Source of the DNA: UBA1764 sp045642565
Lineage (GTDB): Bacteria; Bacillota; Clostridia; Peptostreptococcales; Anaerovoracaceae
Direction: 5' to 3'
DNA: 64,000 nucleotides
Assembly: GCA_045642565.1 (NCBI GenBank)
Contig: JAZUJE010000002.1
Location: 1 to 64,000 of the forward strand
This document shows positions 36,249 through 43,205 of the stretch, piece after piece; positions within the stretch are counted from its first letter, which is position 1; every line of letters begins with the position of its first letter. Below the pieces are notes generated by a model that worked only from the letters and a program-made list of their open reading frames with translations, did no database searches and had not been told where the DNA came from. Made by a program: the position numbers and the translations under genes.

Positions 36249-36935
36249 ATGAAAACTAAAATTACAAAAGTCCTATTTCTTATTGTTACCGGTTGCATTG
36301 TGCTTTTTTTGCTTTTTATTGAAATTAAGCCTCTTCTAATAAAATGCAATTTGCTTAACATACTAAATCAAAATCTTGTTTTTATTGCTAAGCAAATTGA
36401 AAAATTCGGATCACTTATAATAATATCTTTGTTAGTTTTTGTTATCATATATTTTAAATCGAAATTCACTTTAGAGATTTCGTCATTTTCAATCGGCAAT
36501 ATTAATATAAATGTAAAAAATACAGATAGAGTCGTGATATCAAATATTAGAAACTATTTGAATAGTAAACGCACCTTGTTTTTAATTGATATTGAGCATG
36601 ATAATTTTTATGATGTCTTTGATTCCTATCATCAGATATATTGTTTTTTGCGAGAACAAATCCAATTATATGATAGTAAAACAGATTCAAAAGCATACGA
36701 AAATATCGAAACAGCATTTAAAAAATTGAATACATTTTTGACAAAGCATCAAACAAATTATCGCAGGTGGTATGAAGCAAAAAGCCAAGCAGAGGAATTT
36801 GCCGAGTTGGATATTCATGAATTGCAAAAAAAATATAGGCACTACGAAGACTTATGCAAAGATTTTGCCGAAATAAACGAAAATATGAATGATTTGGCAA
36901 AACAATTCAATATAAATACAGAAAAGTGGAAATGA
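36249..36935 (+). CDS. Two-helix membrane protein of the TIR operon
   Basis: About 228 residues from ATG 36249 (site GAGGTG; an ATG 12 nt earlier is possible). Two hydrophobic helices (about 5-25 and 52-71) are followed by a soluble, largely helical domain with coiled-coil character towards the end (AKSQAEEFAELDIHELQKK). No macro, SLOG or nuclease motif is visible. In context it is the best candidate for the effector or anchor of the TIR module, in the way two-helix proteins act in type II Thoeris, but that is inference only. Confidence 0.75.
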   Translation: MKTKITKVLFLIVTGCIVLFLLFIEIKPLLIKCNLLNILNQNLVFIAKQIEKFGSLIIISLLVFVIIYFKSKFTLEISSFSIGNININVKNTDRVVISNIRNYLNSKRTLFLIDIEHDNFYDVFDSYHQIYCFLREQIQLYDSKTDSKAYENIETAFKKLNTFLTKHQTNYRRWYEAKSQAEEFAELDIHELQKKYRHYEDLCKDFAEINENMNDLAKQFNINTEKWK

Positions 36936-37004
36936 CAACTATATCGTAGCGATTATCTGCTTTCCGGTGTTGGAATGACAAATGAGAAACTACATCGGCA
37001 TAGA

Positions 37005-37085
37005 TGGCAAGGGTGCTACGCACCAAACAAATACCCGAACTGCGGCAAGCGGGTCAAAGCGTGGACTTGTCATTATTGTAAATAG
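37005..37085 (+). pseudogene. Remnant of a second Cys-rich protein gene
   Basis: In the frame starting at TGG 37005 this reads WQGCYAPNKYPNCGKRVKAW then TCHYCK and TAG. It is a shortened relative of the C terminus encoded at 32720-32905. It has no start codon or upstream frame of its own. It lacks the premature stop found in the first copy (CGG instead of TAG), so it shows what the intact ending was. Confidence 0.65.
37041..37085 (+). repeat. 45-bp repeat, copy 2
   Basis: Direct repeat of 32861-32905 with six mismatches, all but one in or near synonymous positions. Confidence 0.8.
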
Positions 37086-37107
37086 AATAGATTTAAAGAC
37101 ACAAACA

Positions 37108-37140
37108 GCGGCAGGGAGAAATTACCTGCCGCATTTTTTT
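37108..37140 (+). terminator. Terminator after the TIR block
   Basis: GCGGCAGG and CCTGCCGC form an 8-bp stem, followed by A and seven T. Confidence 0.85.
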
Positions 37141-37159
37141 AACATTTCCGTGAAATTAC

Positions 37160-37211
37160 TTGACAAGCGACCAAATGGTCGCTATGATAATACTTGCGAC
37201 CGTTTGGTCGC
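37160..37211 (+). promoter_or_regulatory. TetR promoter with two operators
   Basis: TTGACA (37160-37165), 17 nt, TATGAT (37183-37188). The spacer is almost wholly a 16-bp palindrome, GCGACC-AAAT-GGTCGC (37167-37182). A second palindrome, GCGACC-GTTT-GGTCGC, lies at 37196-37211 over the expected start site. Bound repressor would block RNA polymerase directly. Confidence 0.85.
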
Positions 37212-37236
37212 TTAATGTCGTTTGTGGAGGTCAAAT

Positions 37237-37836
37237 ATGGGTAAGGAAACGAAAGACAGAATTTTGGATGAAGCACTTGTGAGCTTTGTGGAAAACGGAT
37301 ACAAAGGAACGAATCTTCGTGATTTTGCGGCAGGCATGGGATTGAGCAAATCGGCGCTTTACAGTCACTACGAAAGTAAAGAAGCTATTTGGAACGCCCT
37401 GCTCGACAAAATGGAGGCATATTACGATGCCCGTTTCGGATCGCCGGAACATCTTCCGGAAATACCGAAAACCATAGAGGAGTTTTATTCTCTTGCTATG
37501 AATATGGTGAATTTTACAATTCACGATGAAAAAATCATTTTGACCCGAAAACTGCTTTTAACAGAGCAATTCCATGATGACCGGGTAAAAAGTCTGGCAA
37601 CCGAACATTTTATCAACGATACCAAAGCGATATTTAAGAGCATTTTTAAAAAGATGATAGATAAAGGTATATTGATAAATGAAGACTCGGATATGCTTGC
37701 TTTGGCTTTTACCGCACCCATTACATCGCTCATTCACTACTGCGACCGTGAACCGGAAAAGGAATCGGAAATTATGCAGCAGATTGAAACGTTCGTGAAG
37801 CATTTTATTAAGATGTACGGGAAATCGCTTCAATAA
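37237..37836 (+). CDS. TetR/AcrR-family repressor
   Basis: 199 residues from ATG 37237 with site GGAGG. The N-terminal helix-turn-helix is complete (RILDEALVSFVENGYKG and GLSKSALYSHYESKEAI), and the C-terminal ligand domain is helical. It probably controls its own operon with the cupin and the now broken ABC gene through the two palindromes upstream. The ligand is unknown; such sets usually respond to drugs. Confidence 0.9.
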   Translation: MGKETKDRILDEALVSFVENGYKGTNLRDFAAGMGLSKSALYSHYESKEAIWNALLDKMEAYYDARFGSPEHLPEIPKTIEEFYSLAMNMVNFTIHDEKIILTRKLLLTEQFHDDRVKSLATEHFINDTKAIFKSIFKKMIDKGILINEDSDMLALAFTAPITSLIHYCDREPEKESEIMQQIETFVKHFIKMYGKSLQ

Positions 37837-37877
37837 GTGATGAAGGCTCTACATTCGTTCAAAAGGAAGGAATAATC

Positions 37878-38189
37878 ATGAAAGATGGATTTGTTACGCC
37901 GCCTAACCATGTGAATTTTCAGGCAAAAAGATTATTCGGTCCTATGGGACATATTATAGACGGTTCCATAGCCTATATTACCTTGAAAGGTGGAGGACCG
38001 CTTGAACGGCATACTCATGAACACAATCACCTGTTTATCGTTGTGAAGGGTGAGGCTGTTGTATTCGCCGAAGACAGAAAAATAATAATTCACGAGAATG
38101 AATCATATCTCGTGAAGGGTAATATCCCGCATTCTGTATGGAATAATCTGGATGAGGAAACGGTCATGATTGGTATATCCGTCCAATAA
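37878..38189 (+). CDS. Small cupin-domain protein
   Basis: 103 residues forming a single cupin barrel. Metal ligands are seen in RHTHEHNHLFIVVKGE (His and Glu of motif 1) and in GNIPHSVWN (motif 2). It may be a small-molecule sensor or isomerase. It is co-transcribed with TetR; site AAGGAAGG. Confidence 0.85.
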   Translation: MKDGFVTPPNHVNFQAKRLFGPMGHIIDGSIAYITLKGGGPLERHTHEHNHLFIVVKGEAVVFAEDRKIIIHENESYLVKGNIPHSVWNNLDEETVMIGISVQ

Positions 38190-38252
38190 AGAAAAAACGG
38201 AACACTACTTTAACTAATCTTGTATTTCAGAAGAAAAAAGGAAGAATTAATC

Positions 38253-38331
38253 ATGCTGAAAATTGAGCATTTAACAAAAAGATACGGAGATAAAAAAGCG
38301 GTAGATGATCTCTGCCTTCATATTCATCCCG
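38253..38331 (+). pseudogene. ABC transporter ATPase, first 26 codons only
   Basis: Starting at ATG 38253 (site AAAAAGGAAG) the frame reads MLKIEHLTKRYGDKKAVDDL and then CLHIHPGG, the standard opening of a drug-type ABC ATPase just before the Walker A loop. At that point it runs out of frame into recombinase sequence. The rest of the gene is gone, so the product would be inert. Confidence 0.8.
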
Positions 38332-39585
38332 GCGGCACAAACCTCCAAGAAAATCCGTGCGGTATGGCAAAACAAAAGGGACCGTGGAGAGCGTGTTTCG
38401 GCTTCTGTTCCTTACGGATACAAAAGAGACAAGAAAGATCCGCAATGGTATATTGACGAGGAAGCAGCAAAGGTTGTCCGGTATATCTTCAAGTTGGCGA
38501 TGGAAGGTTTCGGCCCGATGAAAATAGCAAACCGACTGCGTGAAGAAAAATATATCACGCCAACGGAATACTATTATCAGATCGAGCGAAAAACAAGAAA
38601 CAAGCGTCCCATTGATCCCTATGATTGGCAGGAAACGACGGTAAAACACATTTTGGATAACCGTCAATACACCGGATGTACCGTAAACGGAATGAGCAGC
38701 ATCGTCAGCTACAAAGTACACAAAAGCATTGATTACGATGAATCCGAATGGCAGGTAATTCCGAATACGCAGGAGGCAATCATTGATGAAGAAACCTTCA
38801 ATACCGTTCACGAAATGCGAGCCAGCCGTCGCAGAAACACGGCGACCGGGCGTACCAGTGTATTTTCCAATCTTGTGTTCTGCGGGGACTGCGGTTCAAA
38901 GCTGTATTTCTGCGCATCGAAAAGCATCAACGAAAAGCAGGAGTTTTTCCGTTGCTCCGCTTACAAAGAGCATCGTGGCACTTGTTCCATTCACTTCATC
39001 CGGAATGTCGTTCTGGAGGAAATGGTGTTAGAGACGATTCGCAAGACAGCAAAATATATCACGGAGAACGAAACCGTCTTCCTTTATCTATATGAGAAGA
39101 ATCACCGACTTACTGCCGCAAAGGAAATGAAGAAAGAAAAAATGAAACTGGAGCAGAAAAAGAAGCGTGTCAAGGAACTGGATCAACTCATTGCCACCGC
39201 TTTTGAAAATCATGTTCTCGGTGATATGGAAAAGGAACGCTATCTTGCATTGACAGCCAAGTATGAAAAGGAACAGCAGGAAGCAAAGGAATATGTGGCA
39301 CGGGCTGAAATGGAAGTGCAGACGGCAAAGCAGGAAAGCGCCGACCTGAACATCTTTCTGAACGCTATCCGCAGATGCACCGATTTGACCGAACTGACAT
39401 CAGCACTTGTAAATACACTGATAAAGAAAATCGAGGTGTTCAATAGCGAGGTTGGTGCTGACGGTATAAAGCATGTTCCGATCAAAGTACACTTTCGGTC
39501 GGTGGATATTGTCACGGTTCCTGACGAAGAAGAGATCATTGCCGCAATGGAAGAAATCTGCAAGAATCCCACGAATGTGGCGTAA
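38331..39585 (+). pseudogene. Large serine recombinase (TnpX type), catalytic domain deleted
   Basis: About 418 codons in one open frame. The remaining part begins at TSKKIRAVWQNKRDRGERVS, then has the recombinase domain (PYGYKRDKKDPQWYIDEEAA), the zinc-ribbon cysteines (CGDCGSKL and FRCSAYKEHRGTC), a long coiled coil and the DUF4368-like end. The N-terminal resolvase domain of about 130 residues with the nucleophilic serine is absent. A start within ABC-derived sequence would add a few residues, but no catalytic function can remain. The deletion joins the ABC gene and this one. Confidence 0.88.
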
Positions 39586-39597
39586 ACAAAAGGAAAA

Positions 39598-39675
39598 CGG
39601 TGCAACCCAAACGGGTTACACCGTATCCTACATAGAACTGTCCTTTAGAGCACCGCTCAAATACAAGCGGCCTTT
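39598..39675 (+). terminator. Hairpins after the recombinase gene
   Basis: A stem CGGTG-AACCC/GGGTT-CACCG (39598-39623) and a second, CCGCT/AGCGG (39653-39670), followed by a T-rich tract. They mark the right end of the element. Confidence 0.6.
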
Positions 39676-39680
39676 CTTTA

Positions 39681-40112
39681 TTAACCTTCGATAGCAATGT
39701 AGCTTGGTTCTGGAATTTCCGGTTCCTTCTTTGGAACAGTAAGCTTCAAAATGCCATCTTCAAACTTTGCCTTGATATCATCTTGAGTAAGAGCTTCGCC
39801 AACATAGAAACTGCGGCTACAAGAGCCATAATATCTTTCGCGGCGAAGGTACTTTTTAGCATCTCCCTCTTCGTTTTCGGCCTTGCGAACAGCGCTAACT
39901 GTCAAATAACCATCCTTAAGCTCGGCCTTTACATCGTCCTTCTTAAAACCAGGAAGATCAATATCAAGCTCAAACTTTCCATCGCTCTCTTTGACATCGG
40001 TTCTCATAACAGGCTGAGCGGCAGGTCTTGCCATTAAAGCCCCAAAAGGTCTATCAAAACTGTCAAAGAAATCATCAAATAAACTTTCCCCAAATAAACT
40101 ATTCATAAACAT
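39681..40112 (-). CDS. Hsp20/alpha-crystallin small heat-shock protein
   Basis: 143 residues from ATG 40112, which has site GGAGG; the longer frame to 40154 would contain that site. The alpha-crystallin domain covers about 35-135 (DIDLPGFKKDDVKAELKDGY, then DGILKLTVPKKE). A holdase chaperone preventing aggregation. It is controlled by a perfect CIRCE element, so HrcA should repress it. Single-gene transcription unit. Confidence 0.95.
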   Translation of the reverse strand: MFMNSLFGESLFDDFFDSFDRPFGALMARPAAQPVMRTDVKESDGKFELDIDLPGFKKDDVKAELKDGYLTVSAVRKAENEEGDAKKYLRRERYYGSCSRSFYVGEALTQDDIKAKFEDGILKLTVPKKEPEIPEPSYIAIEG

Positions 40113-40208
40113 TTTTTTACCTCCAAACTTTCCAGACCCCTCTGGAAAACCCAATATAGATCCCTTTAGATCTCTAGTCCCAAGACTCTTTTTCCTTAGG
40201 ACAATTAT

Positions 40209-40250
40209 GTTATACCACTTTTGTTAGCACTCGTCAAGAGTGAGTGCTAA
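40209..40250 (-). promoter_or_regulatory. CIRCE operator overlapping the hsp20 promoter
   Basis: TTAGCACTC-N9-GAGTGCTAA (40224-40250) is a perfect CIRCE element, the binding site of HrcA. The minus-strand promoter TTGACG (40232-40237), 17 nt, TATAAC (40209-40214) has its -35 box inside it. Confidence 0.95.
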
Positions 40251-40274
40251 AATAATTTAAAAAAATTTCGCCCT

Positions 40275-40463
40275 CTATTTTCCCCTTCCGGAGCTGCATT
40301 CTGTAGTCTTTGCATCGTTGCGGCATCCACTCTTTAAATCATGTTCAAGGGTAGCTTTAAGCGTAGCAAAACTCTTGTCATATTGAGCCTGATTGATAGC
40401 TCCGGTCTTAAGAAACTGATCAAGCAAAGCCTTTTGTTTATCAAATAATTCCTGAGTCAACAT
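40275..40463 (-). CDS. Small SHOCT-like protein
   Basis: 62 residues: LFDKQKALLDQFLKTGAINQ then QYDKSFATLKA resembles the short helical SHOCT-type domain of unknown role (stays bound to larger proteins or membranes). A cysteine-containing tail follows. It has no ribosome site; an extended -10 box ends 9 nt before ATG, pointing to a leaderless mRNA. Confidence 0.55.
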   Translation of the reverse strand: MLTQELFDKQKALLDQFLKTGAINQAQYDKSFATLKATLEHDLKSGCRNDAKTTECSSGRGK

Positions 40464-40472
40464 AGTATAGAT

Positions 40473-40481
40473 ATTTTAGCA
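40473..40481 (-). promoter_or_regulatory. Extended -10 box at a leaderless start (SHOCT-like gene)
   Basis: The minus strand reads TGC plus TAAAAT, ending 9 nt before ATG 40463. Confidence 0.4.
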
Positions 40482-40512
40482 CAATTTCGATAAGCCGTAT
40501 CCCCCTCTTATA

Positions 40513-40541
40513 TTGACTAAAACATATAAAAACTTTATAAT
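40513..40541 (+). promoter_or_regulatory. Promoter of tRNA-Thr
   Basis: TTGACT (40513-40518), 17-nt spacer, TATAAT (40536-40541), 34 nt before the tRNA. Confidence 0.8.
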
Positions 40542-40575
40542 AATCAAGTCGTTGCAAGACCCGCGACTTAAGTTA

Positions 40576-40651
40576 GCTGTTATGGCTCAGGAGGTAGAGC
40601 ACGTCCTTGGTAAGGACGGGGTCGGCAGTTCGAGTCTGCCTAACAGCACCA
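40576..40651 (+). tRNA. tRNA-Thr (anticodon GGT), integration site of an island
   Basis: Acceptor GCTGTTA/TAACAGC, D arm GCTC/GAGC, anticodon stem CGTCC/GGACG with loop TTGGTAA, T arm GGCAG-TTCGAGT-CTGCC and encoded CCA. The part from the anticodon loop to CCA (40607-40651) is repeated exactly at 49624-49668. Confidence 0.96.
40607..40651 (+). repeat. att repeat at the tRNA-Thr end of the island
   Basis: Identical over 45 bp to 49624-49668. It runs from the anticodon loop to the 3' CCA, the usual segment copied by tyrosine-recombinase elements. Confidence 0.92.
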
Positions 40652-40659
40652 CCAAAAAA

Positions 40660-40684
40660 CTCCGGAAGAACTTCCGGAGTTTTT
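40660..40684 (+). terminator. Terminator after tRNA-Thr
   Basis: CTCCGGAAG/CTTCCGGAG stem with 2-nt gap, then T5. Confidence 0.85.
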
Positions 40685-40778
40685 CTATAAATTTAGGATT
40701 GTCACATTCTAAAACGTAATAATCTAAAATAGAGTTTAAATCTTCTATAGCTATGTTTTGATAAATTATATAATTCAC
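40680..40778 (-). pseudogene. ParE/RelE-like toxin, N-terminal fragment
   Basis: Directly after the antitoxin stop, a GTG-started frame reads NYIIYQNIAIEDLNSILDYY then VLECDNPKFIEKL, matching the first helices of ParE-type toxins (ALDDLxxIxxYI pattern). Sequence similarity stops where the tRNA-Thr terminator begins. The remainder of the toxin is missing, apparently cut by the formation of the island edge. Confidence 0.55.
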
Positions 40779-41042
40779 TTACTTCTTTAGATGAGTTTTT
40801 ACAACCGCTAGTGCCTTATCCTCAGAAAGTCCTTTGCCAGAATTCATTTCAACAAGGCCTTCATCAAGCAAGCGATGAAGCTCAAGGCGTGCCATTAGTT
40901 TATCGAATAATTCGTTAGATAAAACAACTAAATCACTAGCCCCGTTTTTAGTAATGAATACAGGTTCAGATGTCTTCTTTCAATAATCAGAAATTTCATT
41001 ATAGCAATTCCTAATATCACTACTTGGTCTAATCATAGGCAT
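40779..41042 (-). pseudogene. Phd/YefM-type antitoxin with an in-frame TGA
   Basis: From ATG 41042 (perfect GGAGGTGG site) the frame reads MPMIRPSSDIRNCYNEISDY, a TGA at codon 21 (40980-40982), then KKTSEPVFITKNGASDLVVL and so on to a TAA, 87 codons in total. It is a clear type II antitoxin of the Phd/YefM family. The TGA sits where relatives carry Cys or another ordinary residue. Everything after it is well preserved. Either a recent nonsense mutation or a read-through case; the former is more likely because the toxin beside it is also broken. Confidence 0.75.
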
Positions 41043-41168
41043 AATTGCCACCTCCATATATCAATATTATATCAATATTTTGATATATGGTTAATGCCAG
41101 TTTTAGTTTATTTTGGTTAATTTTACCATATAAAGGAAAGGCTTTCAATCCTTTTTTTATTGAACAAA

Positions 41169-41190
41169 AAGACCGCCCGAAGGCGGTCTT
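41169..41190 (-). terminator. Terminator of the restriction enzyme gene
   Basis: AAGACCGCC/GGCGGTCTT with a 4-nt loop, then TTTTTG on the minus strand; its stem overlaps the stop codon. Confidence 0.8.
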
Positions 41191-41830
41191 ATTCAACTAA
41201 ATCTTCTTCTGTACTTGGGTCACAATCTAATATAATTTCGCGTGTAGCTTTATCAATATGAAAACTATTAGGGGCTTCAAGACCTATTATTAATAATGGA
41301 GAAGTTAAAAAATTATACATAGGTTTAAGATATCTAAGAAACTTTTCATATTCTCCAACAGCATTATCAAAATTGCCAGCTTCTTTCATGTCAGCTGTAG
41401 CACAAATAATAATACCTGCAGATGTTTGAATTGCTTTTTTAACATGATTAAGTTCGGAGGCCATAACAGGTTTAAGTAAATTCCAAGCTATAGCTTCACC
41501 ATGGTTAAATGCAACTTCAATAGATATTTCATCTTTAGCAAAATCCAATCTCCATTTTTTCTGACCTGAACCAGTATTATATCTTGGGTCCTCAAAAATT
41601 GGACTCTCAGCACGCCAACCAAGATTAGTCAATCTTTCTTTCAACAAATGGTTAATTGGCTCAGAAATGCTCTTTTTGCTGCTTCTATCAATGCTCTCAT
41701 AAGAATCAATGATATCTTGGTCTGAAATACCATAAATAGCATCTTGGACTTCAGCATAAAGATTCATATAACGCTCATCATTAGCAAACAATGTCTCAGC
41801 ATTTCTATGACTATAAGTAACAAAATTCAT
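41189..41830 (-). CDS. Type II restriction endonuclease, BglII/BstYI-like
   Basis: 213 residues from ATG 41830 (site GGGAGGG; a longer frame to 41845 contains that site). Features recalled from BglII/BstYI enzymes: an N-terminal YSHRNAE segment, a PD-(D/E)xK-type core WRLDFAKDEISIEVAF (about 91-106) with Asp and Glu in place, and a conserved SPLLIIGLEAP near the end. The family residue after the Glu is usually Gln two positions on; here it is Ala. It faces away from the methyltransferase gene, giving a divergent restriction-modification pair. Recognition sequence unknown; GATC-containing sites are usual for the family. Confidence 0.75.
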   Translation of the reverse strand: MNFVTYSHRNAETLFANDERYMNLYAEVQDAIYGISDQDIIDSYESIDRSSKKSISEPINHLLKERLTNLGWRAESPIFEDPRYNTGSGQKKWRLDFAKDEISIEVAFNHGEAIAWNLLKPVMASELNHVKKAIQTSAGIIICATADMKEAGNFDNAVGEYEKFLRYLKPMYNFLTSPLLIIGLEAPNSFHIDKATREIILDCDPSTEEDLVE

Positions 41831-41888
41831 CTTGATCCCTCCCATAAAGGATAGTACAATATATATGTATTATACCATAATATGTGAG

Positions 41889-41917
41889 TTGATCGATTGA
41901 CTGAAAAATGATATAAT
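41889..41917 (+). promoter_or_regulatory. Promoter of the methyltransferase gene
   Basis: TTGATC (41889-41894), 17-nt spacer and TATAAT (41912-41917) with an extended TGA. The minus-strand gene has its own TGGTATAAT just upstream, so the R-M promoters are back to back. Confidence 0.7.
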
Positions 41918-41940
41918 TACAATAATCAGAGGATAAAACA

Positions 41941-43137
41941 ATGGAAAAAACTATTTGCGAGTTATTTGCTGGGGTCGGAGGATTCCGCCTAGGTTTTGAG
42001 AAACAATCAAAAGACTGGAAAACAGTATGGTTTTCACAATGGGAGCCAGGGGCAAAGGTTCAATGGGCCCATGATTGCTATGTAAAACATTGGGGCGATA
42101 TTGATCAGAATACTGGTTTAGATATCGCTACAGTAAATAAAAAAGAAATACCAAACCATACGCTTTTAGTAGGAGGCTTCCCTTGTCAAGATTATTCGGT
42201 GGCTAGATCACTAGTTGGAAGCCAAGGTATCGAAGGGAAAAAAGGCGTACTATGGTGGCAAATAAAAGAAACGCTGGAAGCAAAAAAGGCTCCATTTATT
42301 CTTCTTGAAAATGTAGATAGATTATTAAAATCTCCTGCATCACAACGCGGCAGAGATTTTGGTGTAATGCTTGCTTGTTTAGCAAGCTTAGGCTATTCCG
42401 TAGAATGGAGAGTTATTAATGCCGCGGAATATGGCGCAGCTCAACGAAGAAGACGCACATTTATTTTTGCATATAAAAACAACACAAAATACTCGGCTGG
42501 AATCAATTCAGATATTAAGGACATATTCAAAAAGAGTGGATTCTTCGCAAAAGCATTTCCAATAAAGGAAGTTTCATCTATCAAGGAACGCACTATAAAT
42601 TATAAAGACATTTTAGATGTATCCGAAAACTTTGCATTCAATTTTGAAAATGCGGGGTATATGAAAAAAGGAAAGGTATATACAACAACTGTTACTCCTC
42701 GCAAATACAAACCAAAAACACTAGGTGCAATCTTAACAAAAAAGAATGTTGATGAACATTATTATGTTGGCAACAAAGAGCAGAAATGGAAAGATGCCAA
42801 AGGCGCTCATAAAAAAGAACGCACAACCAAAGAAGGCTATACATATGTATTTAGCGAAGGCGCAATTCCTTGTCCTGACAAGTTAGATGCTCCGGCAAGA
42901 ACAATGCTTACTTCAGAAGGGACCCTAAACAGGAGCTCACATTTAGTAGAAGATCAGGAAACACATAAGCTTAGAATAATAACTCCGGAAGAAGCAGAAA
43001 GAATTCAAGGATTCAAAACTGGATGGACAAAAGGAATGCCAGAAAGAATGAGATATTTCTGCATGGGAAATGCCTTAGTAGTACCAATGATTACAAGGAT
43101 GGCTAAAGTATTAGGACCTATCATTGAGCAAGAATAA
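41941..43137 (+). CDS. DNA (cytosine-5) methyltransferase
   Basis: 398 residues with the ordered motifs of C5 enzymes: I FAGVGGFRLGFE (about 8-19), IV GGFPCQDYSVAR with the catalytic Cys (about 76-87), VI ENVDRLL (about 122), VIII QRRRRTFIFA (about 166), and X GNALVVPMITRM at the end. The target recognition region (about 190-350) is variable. It protects host DNA against the adjacent restriction enzyme. Site AGAGGA. The best-known BglII partner is an N4-cytosine enzyme, so this pairing is a variation worth noting. Confidence 0.93.
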   Translation: MEKTICELFAGVGGFRLGFEKQSKDWKTVWFSQWEPGAKVQWAHDCYVKHWGDIDQNTGLDIATVNKKEIPNHTLLVGGFPCQDYSVARSLVGSQGIEGKKGVLWWQIKETLEAKKAPFILLENVDRLLKSPASQRGRDFGVMLACLASLGYSVEWRVINAAEYGAAQRRRRTFIFAYKNNTKYSAGINSDIKDIFKKSGFFAKAFPIKEVSSIKERTINYKDILDVSENFAFNFENAGYMKKGKVYTTTVTPRKYKPKTLGAILTKKNVDEHYYVGNKEQKWKDAKGAHKKERTTKEGYTYVFSEGAIPCPDKLDAPARTMLTSEGTLNRSSHLVEDQETHKLRIITPEEAERIQGFKTGWTKGMPERMRYFCMGNALVVPMITRMAKVLGPIIEQE

Positions 43138-43151
43138 ACCTAAAAAATAAT

Positions 43152-43193
43152 AAGCGACCCTTAACAGCGCTGAAGCACTGATAAGAGTCGCTT
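43152..43193 (+). terminator. Bidirectional terminator between methyltransferase and EcsC-like genes
   Basis: AAGCGAC/GTCGCTT with an inner CTTA/TAAG stem, T-rich on the plus side and A-rich before it. Confidence 0.75.
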
Positions 43194-43205
43194 TTACTTA
43201 TCTGG

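Larger units (their letters stand above)
31440..39675. mobile_element. Decayed Tn4451-type transposon (TnpX/TnpV family) with cargo
   Basis: The left side has a small conserved gene, tnpV and a Cys-rich secreted protein; the right side ends in a large serine recombinase lacking its catalytic domain, then a terminator. Ends are approximate because no target duplication can be recognised. Cargo: AlbA_2-TIR-TIR-membrane protein operon, TetR, cupin and the start of an ABC ATPase. Codon use is visibly richer in GC than the flanking genes at the left and right but AT-rich in the TIR block, indicating composite origin. Confidence 0.75.

Noticed and set aside
36982..37215. 77-codon open frame from ATG 36982
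   Set aside because: It overlaps the Cys-rich remnant in another frame, crosses the terminator and the TetR promoter, and has no ribosome site.
31410..39675. Terminal inverted repeats of the Tn4451-type element
   Set aside because: AATAAA-rich plus CCGC sequence near 31420 loosely mirrors 39653-39680, but the match needs gaps and the AT-rich part is uninformative; elements with serine recombinases need no inverted ends.
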